From Novosphingobium album (ex Liu et al. 2023) (GTDB lineage: Bacteria > Pseudomonadota > Alphaproteobacteria > Sphingomonadales > Sphingomonadaceae), in assembly GCF_029076845.1 (NCBI RefSeq), contig NZ_JARESE010000065.1, forward strand, positions 1-40,387: a stretch of 40,387 nt of DNA, read 5' to 3'. The notes beneath the pieces are model-generated. The model made no database searches and was not told the DNA's origin. It was given only the letters and a program-made list of their open reading frames with translations. Position numbers and translations under genes: made by a program. Of this stretch, positions 14,147 through 21,854 are shown in pieces (positions within the stretch are counted from its first letter, which is position 1; the number at the start of each line of letters is the position of its first letter).

Positions 14147-15832
14147 ATGCGGTTGGCCGACGATATCTCCAGCATCACAGATCTTCAGGCGATCATCGAT
14201 GTCATGCCGTCGCCGATCTTCGTCAAGAACCGCAAGCACCACTTCGTCCTGCTCAACAGCGCGGCGTGCGAGTTCTTCGGCCGTTCGCGCGAGGTTCTGC
14301 TGAGCTTTTGCGACACCGATCTCTTCCCCCCCGAGGAAGTGAGCGTGTTCCACACCATCGACGATCAGGTGTTCGAGACCGGCGAGGACAACGAGAACGA
14401 GGAGCAGGTCACCGATGCCACCGGCCACACCCGGACGGTGATCACGCGCAAGCGCCGGGTGCGGCTGGGCGATGCCGTCTATCTGGTCGGCATCGTCAGC
14501 GATGTGACCGCTTATCGCGAGGCCGAGGCGCACAGCCGCTATCTCTCGTTCCACGATACGCTGACGGGCCTGCCCAACCGCGCCCTGTTCGCCGAGCGGA
14601 TCGACCAGGCGCTGCTGCGCCGCCGCCGCACGGGCGAAGCCTGCACGGTGCTCTACATCGATCTCGATCGCTTCAAGGAAGTGAACGACACTTATGGCCA
14701 TCTGGCGGGCGACGCGCTGATCCAGGCTTTCGCCGCGCGGCTCACCACCATCGTGCGCGCATCGGACACGGTCTGCCGGCTGGGCGGTGACGAATTCGCC
14801 ATCCTGCTGGTCGACAGCGGCGAGCGCTCGGATATCGAGCAGATCTGCCAGCGCATCCTGGCCGCCGCGGCGGAGCCGTTCCTGATCGAGGGCGCCCGCG
14901 CCTTCGTGAGCGCCTCGGTCGGCGTCGCGGATGCCCTGGAAGGGCTGGGCAGCACCGAGATGCAGCGCCGCGCCGATGTCGCGCTGTACCAGGCCAAGCG
15001 CGAAGGGCGCGGCTGCTTCCGCCGCTTCACCGCCGCGCTGGACGAGCAGATCCAGCGCAGCCGCCGGCTTGAGGCGGACTTGCGCGAATGCATCGCCACG
15101 GCAAGCGGGTTGGAAGTCTATTACCAGCCGCTGTTCGCCACCGCCGGCGAAACGCTGGCCGGCATGGAGGCGCTGGCGCGCTGGCATCACCCCGAATTCG
15201 GCTTGCTGCAGCCGGCCGATTTCATTCCGGTCGCCGAGGAATCGGGCCTGATCGTGCCGCTGGGCAAATGGGTGCTGGAGCAGGCCTGCACGATGATGGC
15301 CCGCTGGCCGGACATTTCGCTCGCGGTCAATTTCTCGCCGGTGCAACTGCGCGAGGAAGCGCTGGTGCATGACGTGCTGGAAATCCTCGTCCGGTCCGGC
15401 CTCGCCCCCGAGCGGTTGCAGCTGGAAGTGACCGAAGGCGCGATCCTGGATACCGACAAGGCCGTCCGCGATCGCCTGACGGCCTTGCGCGCCACCGGCA
15501 TCAAGATCGTGCTCGACGATTTCGGCACGGGCTATTCCAGCCTGACGCACTTGCAGAAGTTCGATGTCGACAAGGTGAAGATCGACAAGTCGTTCGTCCA
15601 CGATATCAGCAGCGACAGCGAATCCGTGGCGATCGTCCACGCCGTCACCGGGCTGGCCCGCGTGATCGGCATTCCGGTGACGGCCGAGGGGGTGGAAACT
15701 GCCGAGCAGCGCAACATGCTGCGCGCGATCGGCTGCACCGAACTGCAGGGCTTCCTCTTTTCGCGACCGCTCAGCCCCGATGATGCCGCGCGCTTCCTGT
15801 CCGGCACCACGAAGTGGACCAACGCCGCCTGA
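14147..15832 (+). CDS. PAS-GGDEF-EAL cyclic-di-GMP enzyme
   Basis: A 561-residue cytoplasmic protein that can in principle make and degrade cyclic di-GMP. It has a PAS domain (about 10-125, VMPSPIFVKNRKHHF), a GGDEF domain with the motif at 213-217 (RLGGDEFA), and an RxxD inhibitory site RASD at 204-207. The EAL domain has EAL at 341-343 (GMEALARWHHPE) and its other hallmark boxes (LEVTEGAIL, LDDFGTGYSSL, GVETAEQ). Both active sites look intact, so its net activity cannot be read. No membrane helix is present, so the PAS domain probably senses a cytosolic signal. The start is the first ATG after GGAAAG. It is the first core-like gene to the right of the mobile region. Confidence 0.92.
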   Translation: MRLADDISSITDLQAIIDVMPSPIFVKNRKHHFVLLNSAACEFFGRSREVLLSFCDTDLFPPEEVSVFHTIDDQVFETGEDNENEEQVTDATGHTRTVITRKRRVRLGDAVYLVGIVSDVTAYREAEAHSRYLSFHDTLTGLPNRALFAERIDQALLRRRRTGEACTVLYIDLDRFKEVNDTYGHLAGDALIQAFAARLTTIVRASDTVCRLGGDEFAILLVDSGERSDIEQICQRILAAAAEPFLIEGARAFVSASVGVADALEGLGSTEMQRRADVALYQAKREGRGCFRRFTAALDEQIQRSRRLEADLRECIATASGLEVYYQPLFATAGETLAGMEALARWHHPEFGLLQPADFIPVAEESGLIVPLGKWVLEQACTMMARWPDISLAVNFSPVQLREEALVHDVLEILVRSGLAPERLQLEVTEGAILDTDKAVRDRLTALRATGIKIVLDDFGTGYSSLTHLQKFDVDKVKIDKSFVHDISSDSESVAIVHAVTGLARVIGIPVTAEGVETAEQRNMLRAIGCTELQGFLFSRPLSPDDAARFLSGTTKWTNAA

Positions 15833-16007
15833 AAATCCTTGGGCGAACGCGGGTGAAACGCCGGTTCGGCGGCGCGCGCTGGAATTATCCACCGAAATGC
15901 GCTGGTCGCTCGCACGCAGGGGCGCGGGCCGGCCTGTTCAGGTTCTCATCATCGGCCTAGAGATAATCGCTTGAAACATTGATTCACTTATGATTCTATC
16001 GGTTGCC

Positions 16008-16319
16008 ATGAGGACGATGCGGCACGAGCCCAAACTTGCCAGGGAACGGCTGATGCAGGGGTTGGCTCTGGCCTGCCTGCTGGTCATGGGCGGTTTCCTG
16101 CTGGCCGGGCCCAGCGGCCTGATCGCCTGGAGCGAAAACCAGCAGATGCTCGAACAGCGCCGCACGGAAATCGCGCGCCTGACGTTTGAGCGTGATGCCC
16201 TGCGCAACCGGGTCAACCTGCTCGATCCGCGCCATGCCGACCCGGACCTTGCGGGTGAACTGCTGCGCAGCGATCTCAACGTCGCGCATCCCGATGAAAT
16301 GGTGATGCTGCTCCACTGA
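16008..16319 (+). CDS. ftsB: FtsB/DivIC-like cell division protein
   Basis: Septum formation initiator family; a bitopic membrane protein of the divisome FtsB-FtsL-FtsQ complex. It has about 103 residues, with one transmembrane helix near 16-38 (LALACLLVMGGFLLAGPSGLIAW) and then a periplasmic coiled coil (NQQMLEQRRTEIARLTFERDALRNRVNLL). It ends in the conserved type of segment LNVAHPDEMVML. Starts at 15990, 16008 and 16017 are all possible; 16008 is chosen because it leaves a short cytoplasmic tail. It lies upstream of pdhA, as is common in alphaproteobacteria. Confidence 0.85.
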   Translation: MRTMRHEPKLARERLMQGLALACLLVMGGFLLAGPSGLIAWSENQQMLEQRRTEIARLTFERDALRNRVNLLDPRHADPDLAGELLRSDLNVAHPDEMVMLLH

Positions 16320-16331
16320 CGGAAATTTCCG
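16320..16331. repeat. 12-bp perfect palindrome after ftsB
   Basis: CGGAAATTTCCG starts at the base after the ftsB stop and lies about 97 bp upstream of the pdhA start. It is too short for a terminator without a T-run. It could be a regulator site for pdhA. Confidence 0.35.
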
Positions 16332-16427
16332 GTCCTCAGGCCGCAATAAATGCGCTCGCGGCGCTTTCTCCCCGGCGCGTCAGACTCTATATCCCTGCCG
16401 AACCCAAGCGAACAGAGGGGAGCGCCA

Positions 16428-17516
16428 TTGCCCAAAGCCGCGAAGAGCGACGCCACGCCCGAGACTTCATCCCCCGGGACTTCCGCCGACGATGGCGATT
16501 TCGCCCTGCACAGCCTGCAGGAAGCGCTTGGCGCCAATCCGCGCTACAAGGCGAGCAAGGAGGAACTGCTCGCGCTCTATGAGCAGATGCTGCTGATCCG
16601 CCGGTTCGAGGAAAAGGCGGGCCAGCTTTACGGCCTGGGCCTGATCGGCGGGTTCTGCCACCTGTACATCGGCCAGGAAGCGGTCGCGGTCGGGCTGCAG
16701 TCCGCGCTCAGGGCCGGGCTCGATTCGGTCATCACCGGCTATCGCGATCACGGCCACATGCTGGCCTATGGCATCGATCCCAAGGTCATCATGGCCGAAC
16801 TGACCGGGCGCCATTCGGGCATCTCGAAAGGCAAGGGCGGCTCGATGCACATGTTCAGCGTCGATCATGCGTTCTACGGCGGCCACGGCATCGTCGGCGC
16901 GCAAGTCTCGTTGGGGGCGGGGCTGGCCTTCGCGCACAAGTACCGCGAGGACGGCGGCGTCGCGATGGCCTATTTCGGCGATGGCGCGGCCAACCAGGGC
17001 CAGGTCTACGAAACTTTCAACATGGCCTCGTTGTGGAAGCTGCCGATCATCTTCGTGGTGGAGAACAACGGCTATGCCATGGGCACCGCGGTGAAGCGCG
17101 GATCGGCCGAGACGCATTTCTACCGGCGCGGCACCGCCTTTCGCATTCCCGGCCTCGACGTGAACGGCATGGACGTGCTCGAAGTGCGCCAGGCGGCCGA
17201 AATCGCCATCGAATTCGTGCGCGGCGGCAATGGCCCGGTGCTGCTGGAGCTGAACACCTATCGCTATCGCGGCCACTCGATGTCCGATCCCGCCAAGTAC
17301 CGCAGCCGCGAGGAAGTGCAGGAAGTGCGCGAGAAGCGCGATCCGATCGATCATGCCAAGCAGGAACTGATGGCCATGGGCGTGACCGAGGCCAGCCTGA
17401 AGGACATCGACAAGCGCGTGCGCGCCACCGTCGCCCAGGCAGCCGACTTCGCCGAAAGCTCGCCCGAGCCCGAGCCTGCCGAATTGTATACCGACGTGCT
17501 GGTGGAGCGCTACTGA
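16428..17516 (+). CDS. pdhA: Pyruvate dehydrogenase E1, alpha subunit
   Basis: Decarboxylates pyruvate with thiamine diphosphate in the pyruvate dehydrogenase complex, as an alpha2beta2 heterotetramer with PdhB. The 362-residue protein has the thiamine diphosphate motif GDG...NN in YFGDGAANQGQVYETF and FVVENNGYAMGT, and also the RYRGHSMSDPAKYR loop. The start is TTG at 16428, after a clear ribosome site (GAGGGGAG); the longer frame from an ATG at 16350 would add an odd basic leader. About 40 N-terminal residues are low complexity. The stop TGA overlaps the pdhB ATG by one base. Confidence 0.95.
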   Translation: MPKAAKSDATPETSSPGTSADDGDFALHSLQEALGANPRYKASKEELLALYEQMLLIRRFEEKAGQLYGLGLIGGFCHLYIGQEAVAVGLQSALRAGLDSVITGYRDHGHMLAYGIDPKVIMAELTGRHSGISKGKGGSMHMFSVDHAFYGGHGIVGAQVSLGAGLAFAHKYREDGGVAMAYFGDGAANQGQVYETFNMASLWKLPIIFVVENNGYAMGTAVKRGSAETHFYRRGTAFRIPGLDVNGMDVLEVRQAAEIAIEFVRGGNGPVLLELNTYRYRGHSMSDPAKYRSREEVQEVREKRDPIDHAKQELMAMGVTEASLKDIDKRVRATVAQAADFAESSPEPEPAELYTDVLVERY

Positions 17517-18904
17517 TGGCGATCGAACTGAAGATGCCCGCGCTCTCGCCCACCATGGAAGAGGGCAAGCTGGCCAAATGGCTGGTCAAGGAAGGCGACG
17601 AAGTCTCGTCTGGCGACATTCTCGCCGAGATCGAGACCGACAAGGCGACGATGGAATTCGAAGCGGTGGATGAAGGCACTGTCGGCAAGATCATGGTGCC
17701 CGAAGGGACCGAGGGCGTGAAAGTCGGCACGGTGATCGCATTGCTCGAAGGCGAGGGCGAGGAAGCCCCGCCAGCGGCGGCGACGGAACCCGAGAAGCCT
17801 GCCCCCACGCCTGCCGCCGAGCCGGCCGCCCCCGCATCGGAGAAGAAGGCGGACAGCGGCGCGGCCCAGCTCGCGGCCGAGACGAAGCCGGCGAAGGACC
17901 CCGAACTGCCCACCGGCACCAACATGAAGATCTCCACCGTGCGCGAGGCGCTGCGCGACGCCATGGCCGAGGAAATGCGCCGCGACAGCCGCGTCTTCGT
18001 GATGGGCGAGGAAGTCGCCGAATATCAGGGTGCCTACAAGGTGACGCAGGGCCTGCTCGAAGAATTCGGCCCCGGCCGGGTGATCGATACGCCGATCACG
18101 GAATACGGCTTTGCCGGCATCGGCACGGGCGCGGCGATGGGCGGCCTGCGCCCGATCGTCGAGTTCATGACGTTCAACTTCGCGATGCAGGCGATCGACC
18201 ATATCGTCAATTCGGCGGCCAAGACCAACTACATGTCGGGCGGCCAGATGCGCTGCCCGGTGGTGTTCCGCGGCCCCAACGGCGCCGCCGCGCGCGTCGC
18301 CGCGCAGCACAGCCAGAACTACGGGCCGTGGTATGCCAGCGTGCCGGGCCTGGTGGTGATCGCGCCTTACGACGCGTCGGACGCCAAGGGGCTGCTCAAG
18401 GCGGCGATCCGTTCGGAGGACCCGGTGGTCTTCCTCGAGAACGAGCTGGTCTATGGCCGCAACTTCGAATTGCCCGAGCTTGACGATCACGTCCTGCCAA
18501 TCGGCAAGGCGCGCGTGGCGCGCGAGGGCAAGGACGTGACCATCGTTTCCTATTCGATCGGCGTCGGCATCGCGCTCGATGCCGCGGAAAAGCTGGCGGG
18601 CGAGGGCATTGATGTCGAAGTGCTGGACCTTCGCACCTTGCGTCCGCTCGACAAGCAGGCCGTGCTCGACAGCCTGGCCAAGACCAACCGGCTGGTCGTG
18701 GCCGAGGAAGGCTTCCCGGTCTGCTCGATCGCTTCTGAGATCATCGCGATCTGCATGGAGGAAGGCTTCGACGATCTTGACGCCCCGGTGCTGCGCGTCT
18801 GCAACGAGGACGTGCCGCTGCCTTATGCCGCCAATCTCGAAAAGGCGGCGCTGATCAATGTCGACAAGGTCATCGCGGCGGTCAGAAAAGTGACTTACCG
18901 CTAG
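17516..18904 (+). CDS. pdhB: Pyruvate dehydrogenase E1, beta subunit with lipoyl domain
   Basis: Partner of PdhA that shapes the active site and binds the E2 core. The 462-residue protein has an N-terminal lipoyl domain (1-80) with the modified lysine K43 in EIETDKATME, an Ala/Pro-rich linker (about 82-135), and the transketolase-like E1 beta domain (about 140-462, with PITEYGFAGIGTGAAMGG and YGPWYASVPGLVVIAP). An N-terminal lipoyl domain on E1 beta is typical of alphaproteobacteria. The start codon is shared with the pdhA stop (TGATG). The E2 and E3 genes are not in the window. Confidence 0.95.
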   Translation: MAIELKMPALSPTMEEGKLAKWLVKEGDEVSSGDILAEIETDKATMEFEAVDEGTVGKIMVPEGTEGVKVGTVIALLEGEGEEAPPAAATEPEKPAPTPAAEPAAPASEKKADSGAAQLAAETKPAKDPELPTGTNMKISTVREALRDAMAEEMRRDSRVFVMGEEVAEYQGAYKVTQGLLEEFGPGRVIDTPITEYGFAGIGTGAAMGGLRPIVEFMTFNFAMQAIDHIVNSAAKTNYMSGGQMRCPVVFRGPNGAAARVAAQHSQNYGPWYASVPGLVVIAPYDASDAKGLLKAAIRSEDPVVFLENELVYGRNFELPELDDHVLPIGKARVAREGKDVTIVSYSIGVGIALDAAEKLAGEGIDVEVLDLRTLRPLDKQAVLDSLAKTNRLVVAEEGFPVCSIASEIIAICMEEGFDDLDAPVLRVCNEDVPLPYAANLEKAALINVDKVIAAVRKVTYR

Positions 18905-18921
18905 CCTTTCAGCCTTCAGGC

Positions 18922-18953
18922 GGCCCCGCTTTTTGGGTCCGCCGGGCGGGGCC
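18922..18953 (+). terminator. GC hairpin after pdhB
   Basis: GGCCCCGC (18922-18929) and GCGGGGCC (18946-18953) form a perfect 8-bp stem. A T-run is in the loop rather than after the stem, so it may attenuate or stabilise rather than end transcription before the next gene at 18966. Confidence 0.35.
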
Positions 18954-18965
18954 AGGGACACATGC

Positions 18966-19643
18966 GTGGCACAGCCGGACGGGACTCTTGAAACGCTGCA
19001 CGAGACGCTGCCGCTCGCACAGCGCCTTGCGCTCAGCTATGCGCCCGCCGCCGCGCGCGATCCGGTGCTGGCGCTGTTCGCGCTCGATGCCCGGCTGGCC
19101 GGGCTGATCCGCCATTCGAGCGAGCCGATGCTCGCGCAATTGCGCCTGGCCTGGTGGCGCGAGACGCTGCGGCGCGATGCCGGCGAATGGCCCGAGGGCG
19201 AACCGCTGCTGGCGGCCCTGCGCGGCTGGCGCGGCGCGCATGGCGAGCTGGAAGTCCTGGTCGATGGCTGGGAAGCGCTGACCGCGCCCGCGCCTTTGCC
19301 CGAAGCCGCCTTGCGCCAGCTTGCCGAAGGCAGGGCGGCCGCCTGCGCCGCGCTGGCCCACGCGGTGGGCGCGGCCCGCGATGCCGGCGCGGCCGGAGCG
19401 CTGGGGCGGGCATGGGCCCATTCCGATCTTGCCATGCGCCTCAGCCGGCCCGACGAGCGCGAGGCGGCGCGGCGCCTGGCGACGCGGGAAGCCCCGGCGC
19501 GCCCGCGCGTGGCGCGCGCGCTGCGCCCGCTGGCGGTACTGGCCGCGCTCGCGCAGCGACGGATGCGGCTGGGCGAGGAAAGCGCGGCCCATTCGCCCGC
19601 CGCCATGCTGCTCGCGCTGCGCGTGGGATTGTTGGGTTCCTGA
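18966..19643 (+). CDS. Squalene/phytoene-synthase-fold protein, probably not an enzyme
   Basis: A 225-residue all-helical protein with FALDARLAGLIRHSSEPMLAQLRLAWWRETL (residues about 38-68), the region where squalene/phytoene synthases carry their first aspartate-rich motif. Only one Asp is left there and the second Asp-rich motif is not seen. It is also shorter than the 280-350 residues of active enzymes. Proteins of this shape resemble the non-catalytic NDUFAF6-like branch, which helps respiratory complex I assembly in mitochondria; that role here is inference. The GTG start at 18966 follows AGGGACA. Confidence 0.7.
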   Translation: MAQPDGTLETLHETLPLAQRLALSYAPAAARDPVLALFALDARLAGLIRHSSEPMLAQLRLAWWRETLRRDAGEWPEGEPLLAALRGWRGAHGELEVLVDGWEALTAPAPLPEAALRQLAEGRAAACAALAHAVGAARDAGAAGALGRAWAHSDLAMRLSRPDEREAARRLATREAPARPRVARALRPLAVLAALAQRRMRLGEESAAHSPAAMLLALRVGLLGS

Positions 19644-19690
19644 GCGGCTGCTAGGAATTTTCGCGCATCGGCAAAAGGCGGGGAAGTGGC

Positions 19691-20146
19691 ATGAACCGGA
19701 TCGTGGTGGGCGCCTTCGTGGCGCTGCTGTTCATGGCGGCGGGCCTGTTCTGGATGCAGGGCCGGGCCGAAGTGGAACAGGGCGCGCCCCTGCCCGAAGC
19801 GCCCCCGGCAAAAGCGCCCGAAGCGCTGCCCAGCGCCGATGTCGCCGGCCTGCGCGGTCCCGCGCCGCCCGAAGCCACCGAACTGACGCGCGAGCAGCGC
19901 CGCTTCGGGCGCTATGACCGCGATCGCGACGGGCGGATCACCCGCAACGAACTGCTGGCGACGCGCACCGCCGCGTTCCGCAAGCTCGACAAGGATGGCA
20001 ACAACCTGCTGACTTTCGAGGAATGGGCGGCGGCAACCTCCGACAGGTTCGCCAGCGCCGATGCCAACCATGACCTGTGGCTGTCGCCCGACGAATTCCG
20101 CAGCACCGCGCCCAGGCCGCAACCCAGGCCCAAGTGCGGCTGCTGA
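19691..20146 (+). CDS. Membrane-anchored or secreted EF-hand protein
   Basis: A 151-residue protein with an N-terminal signal-anchor or signal peptide (IVVGAFVALLFMAAGLFWM), a proline/alanine linker (30-60), and three EF-hand type calcium loops: DRDRDGRITRNE, DKDGNNLLTFEE and DANHDLWLSPDE. The first loop is canonical; the others vary but keep the end Glu. It probably binds calcium in the periplasm. The C-terminus is Pro/Cys-rich (RPKCGC). The start ATG is preceded by GGCGGGGAAG. The stop lies 3 bp from the trmFO stop on the other strand. Confidence 0.85.
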   Translation: MNRIVVGAFVALLFMAAGLFWMQGRAEVEQGAPLPEAPPAKAPEALPSADVAGLRGPAPPEATELTREQRRFGRYDRDRDGRITRNELLATRTAAFRKLDKDGNNLLTFEEWAAATSDRFASADANHDLWLSPDEFRSTAPRPQPRPKCGC

Positions 20147-20149
20147 TCC

Positions 20150-21490
20150 TCAGGCGCTCGCCGCCTCGCCCAGCCATGCGCCCAGATCCTGCTTGGCGCG
20201 CGCGGTATAGGCTTCCTTGCGCTGCTTCTTCTTCACTTCGGGCAGGGGCGGGAACAGGCCGAAATTGACGTTCATCGGCTGGTAGCTGTCGGCTTCGGCA
20301 TCGCCGGTGATATGCGCCAGCAGCGCGCCGAGCGCGGTGGTCCGCGGCGGCGCGCGCCATTCGCGGCCCGCGATATCCCGCGCCGTCATCATCCCCGCCA
20401 TCAGGCCGACGGCGGCGCTTTCGACATAGCCCTCGCAGCCGGTGATCTGCCCGGCAAAGCGGACGTGCGGCGCGCTCTTCAGCCGCAGTTGCCGGTCCAG
20501 CAACTCGGGCGAATTTAGGAAGGTATTGCGGTGCAGGCCGCCCAGCCGCGCGAATTCGGCCTGTTCCAGCCCCGGTATCGTGCGGAACAGCCGCACCTGC
20601 TCGGCGTGCTTCAGCTTGGTCTGGAAGCCGACCATGTTCCACAAGGTGCCCAGCTTGTTGTCCTGCCGCAGCTGCACCACCGCATAAGGCCAGCGCCCGG
20701 TGCGCGGATTGTCCAGCCCCACCGGCTTCATCGGCCCGAAGCGCAAGGTTTCCACGCCGCGTTCGGCCATGACCTCGATCGGCATACAGCCATCGAAATA
20801 GGGGGTGTTCGCCTCCCATTCCTTGAACGCGGTCTTCTCGCCCGCCATCAGCCCGGCGTGGAAGGCAAGGTATTGCTCCTTGTCCATCGGGCAGTTGATG
20901 TAGTCCCTGGCCTCGCCGCCCAGTTTCGATGGCTTGTCCCAGCGCGAGGCCATCCAGCACACGTCCATGTCGATCGTCTCGCGATAGACGATGGGGGCGA
21001 TGGCATCGAAGAAGGCGAGGCTCTCGGCCCCCGTCGCCGCGCCGATGCTGCCCGCCAGTGCCTGGGCGGTGAGCGGGCCGGTGGCAACGATGGTCAGGCC
21101 CGCCACGGGAAGCTGGTCGATCCGCTCGCGCACCACGTCGAGCGAGGGCAGGGCAGCCAGCGCCGCCTCGACTTCGGCGGAGAACACGTCGCGGTCCACC
21201 GCCAGCGCCGATCCGGCGGGCACTTGCGCCCTGGCGGCAGCGGCCATGACCAGCGATCCGCACTGGCGCATCTCGTGGTGCAGCAGGCCGACCGCGTTCT
21301 TCTCGTCATCATCGGAACGGAAGCTGTTCGAGCAGACCAGTTCGGCCAGCGCATCGGTCTGGTGCGCGGGCGAGCGTTCGCCGGTTCCGCGCATTTCCGA
21401 AAGACGTACGCGGATGCCGCGCCGGGCGAGCTGCCAGGCCGCTTCGCTGCCGGCCAGGCCGCCGCCGATGATATGCACGTCGTACGTCAT
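20150..21490 (-). CDS. trmFO: tRNA (uracil-5-)-methyltransferase TrmFO, folate-dependent
   Basis: Makes 5-methyluridine at position 54 of tRNA using methylene-tetrahydrofolate and FAD. The 446-residue protein has an FAD-binding N-terminus IIGGGLAGSEAAWQLARRG (residues 7-25), the Cys53 of ELVCSNSFRSD, and a second Cys in YFDGCMPIEVMAERG. Other family boxes visible are GLLHHEMR, AIAPIVYRET and MNVNFGLFPPL. The start at 21490 (MTYDVHII) is chosen because the FAD motif must begin within a few residues; an upstream in-frame start at 21556 adds a basic tail. It is the third gene of a gyrA-DUF952-trmFO minus-strand operon. Confidence 0.95.
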   Translation of the reverse strand: MTYDVHIIGGGLAGSEAAWQLARRGIRVRLSEMRGTGERSPAHQTDALAELVCSNSFRSDDDEKNAVGLLHHEMRQCGSLVMAAAARAQVPAGSALAVDRDVFSAEVEAALAALPSLDVVRERIDQLPVAGLTIVATGPLTAQALAGSIGAATGAESLAFFDAIAPIVYRETIDMDVCWMASRWDKPSKLGGEARDYINCPMDKEQYLAFHAGLMAGEKTAFKEWEANTPYFDGCMPIEVMAERGVETLRFGPMKPVGLDNPRTGRWPYAVVQLRQDNKLGTLWNMVGFQTKLKHAEQVRLFRTIPGLEQAEFARLGGLHRNTFLNSPELLDRQLRLKSAPHVRFAGQITGCEGYVESAAVGLMAGMMTARDIAGREWRAPPRTTALGALLAHITGDAEADSYQPMNVNFGLFPPLPEVKKKQRKEAYTARAKQDLGAWLGEAASA

Positions 21491-21500
21491 TCGCCCGCGC

Positions 21501-21854
21501 CTAACCCGCGACCGGTGGCCGGATCCTGCCTTCGTCGTCGCGCTCGATCGGGCCATAGGCGATCACCGCCGAAAGCGGCAGCGGCGCGTAGATATGCGGG
21601 AACAGCGCCCCGCCGCGCGCCGGCTCCCACTTCACCGCATCGCCCAGCGCGGCCAGATCGACCGCCGCGACATGGAGATCGTCCTGCCCGGCGAAGTGCT
21701 TGTCCACCGTCTCATCAAGCTGTTCGGCCGTCGAAAGATGGATATAGCCATCGGCCACGTCGATCGGCGCGCCGGCGAACGTGCCGTCGGCTTCCAGCGC
21801 GGCCATCTGCGCGGCGGTCAGCACCTTGAAGGCGACGAGCGGGGTTTCGCTCAT
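21501..21854 (-). CDS. DUF952 domain protein
   Basis: A 117-residue small soluble protein of the DUF952 family, recognised by DGYIHLSTAEQLDETVDKHFAGQDDL (residues 36-60) and the later FPHIYAPLPLSAV. The family is of unknown biochemical function and resembles a compact beta-rich ADP-ribosyl-transferase-like fold in some predictions, which I cannot verify here. Its ATG overlaps the gyrA stop (ATGA), so it is coupled to gyrA and followed 10 bp later by trmFO. Confidence 0.8.
   Translation of the reverse strand: MSETPLVAFKVLTAAQMAALEADGTFAGAPIDVADGYIHLSTAEQLDETVDKHFAGQDDLHVAAVDLAALGDAVKWEPARGGALFPHIYAPLPLSAVIAYGPIERDDEGRIRPPVAG

Noticed and set aside
14060..15892. 610-residue open frame on the minus strand
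   Set aside because: It mirrors the PAS-GGDEF-EAL gene and has no recognisable motif or start signal.
17510..18961. 483-residue minus-strand frame opposite pdhB
   Set aside because: Shadow of pdhB; low-complexity His/Arg-rich translation with no family.
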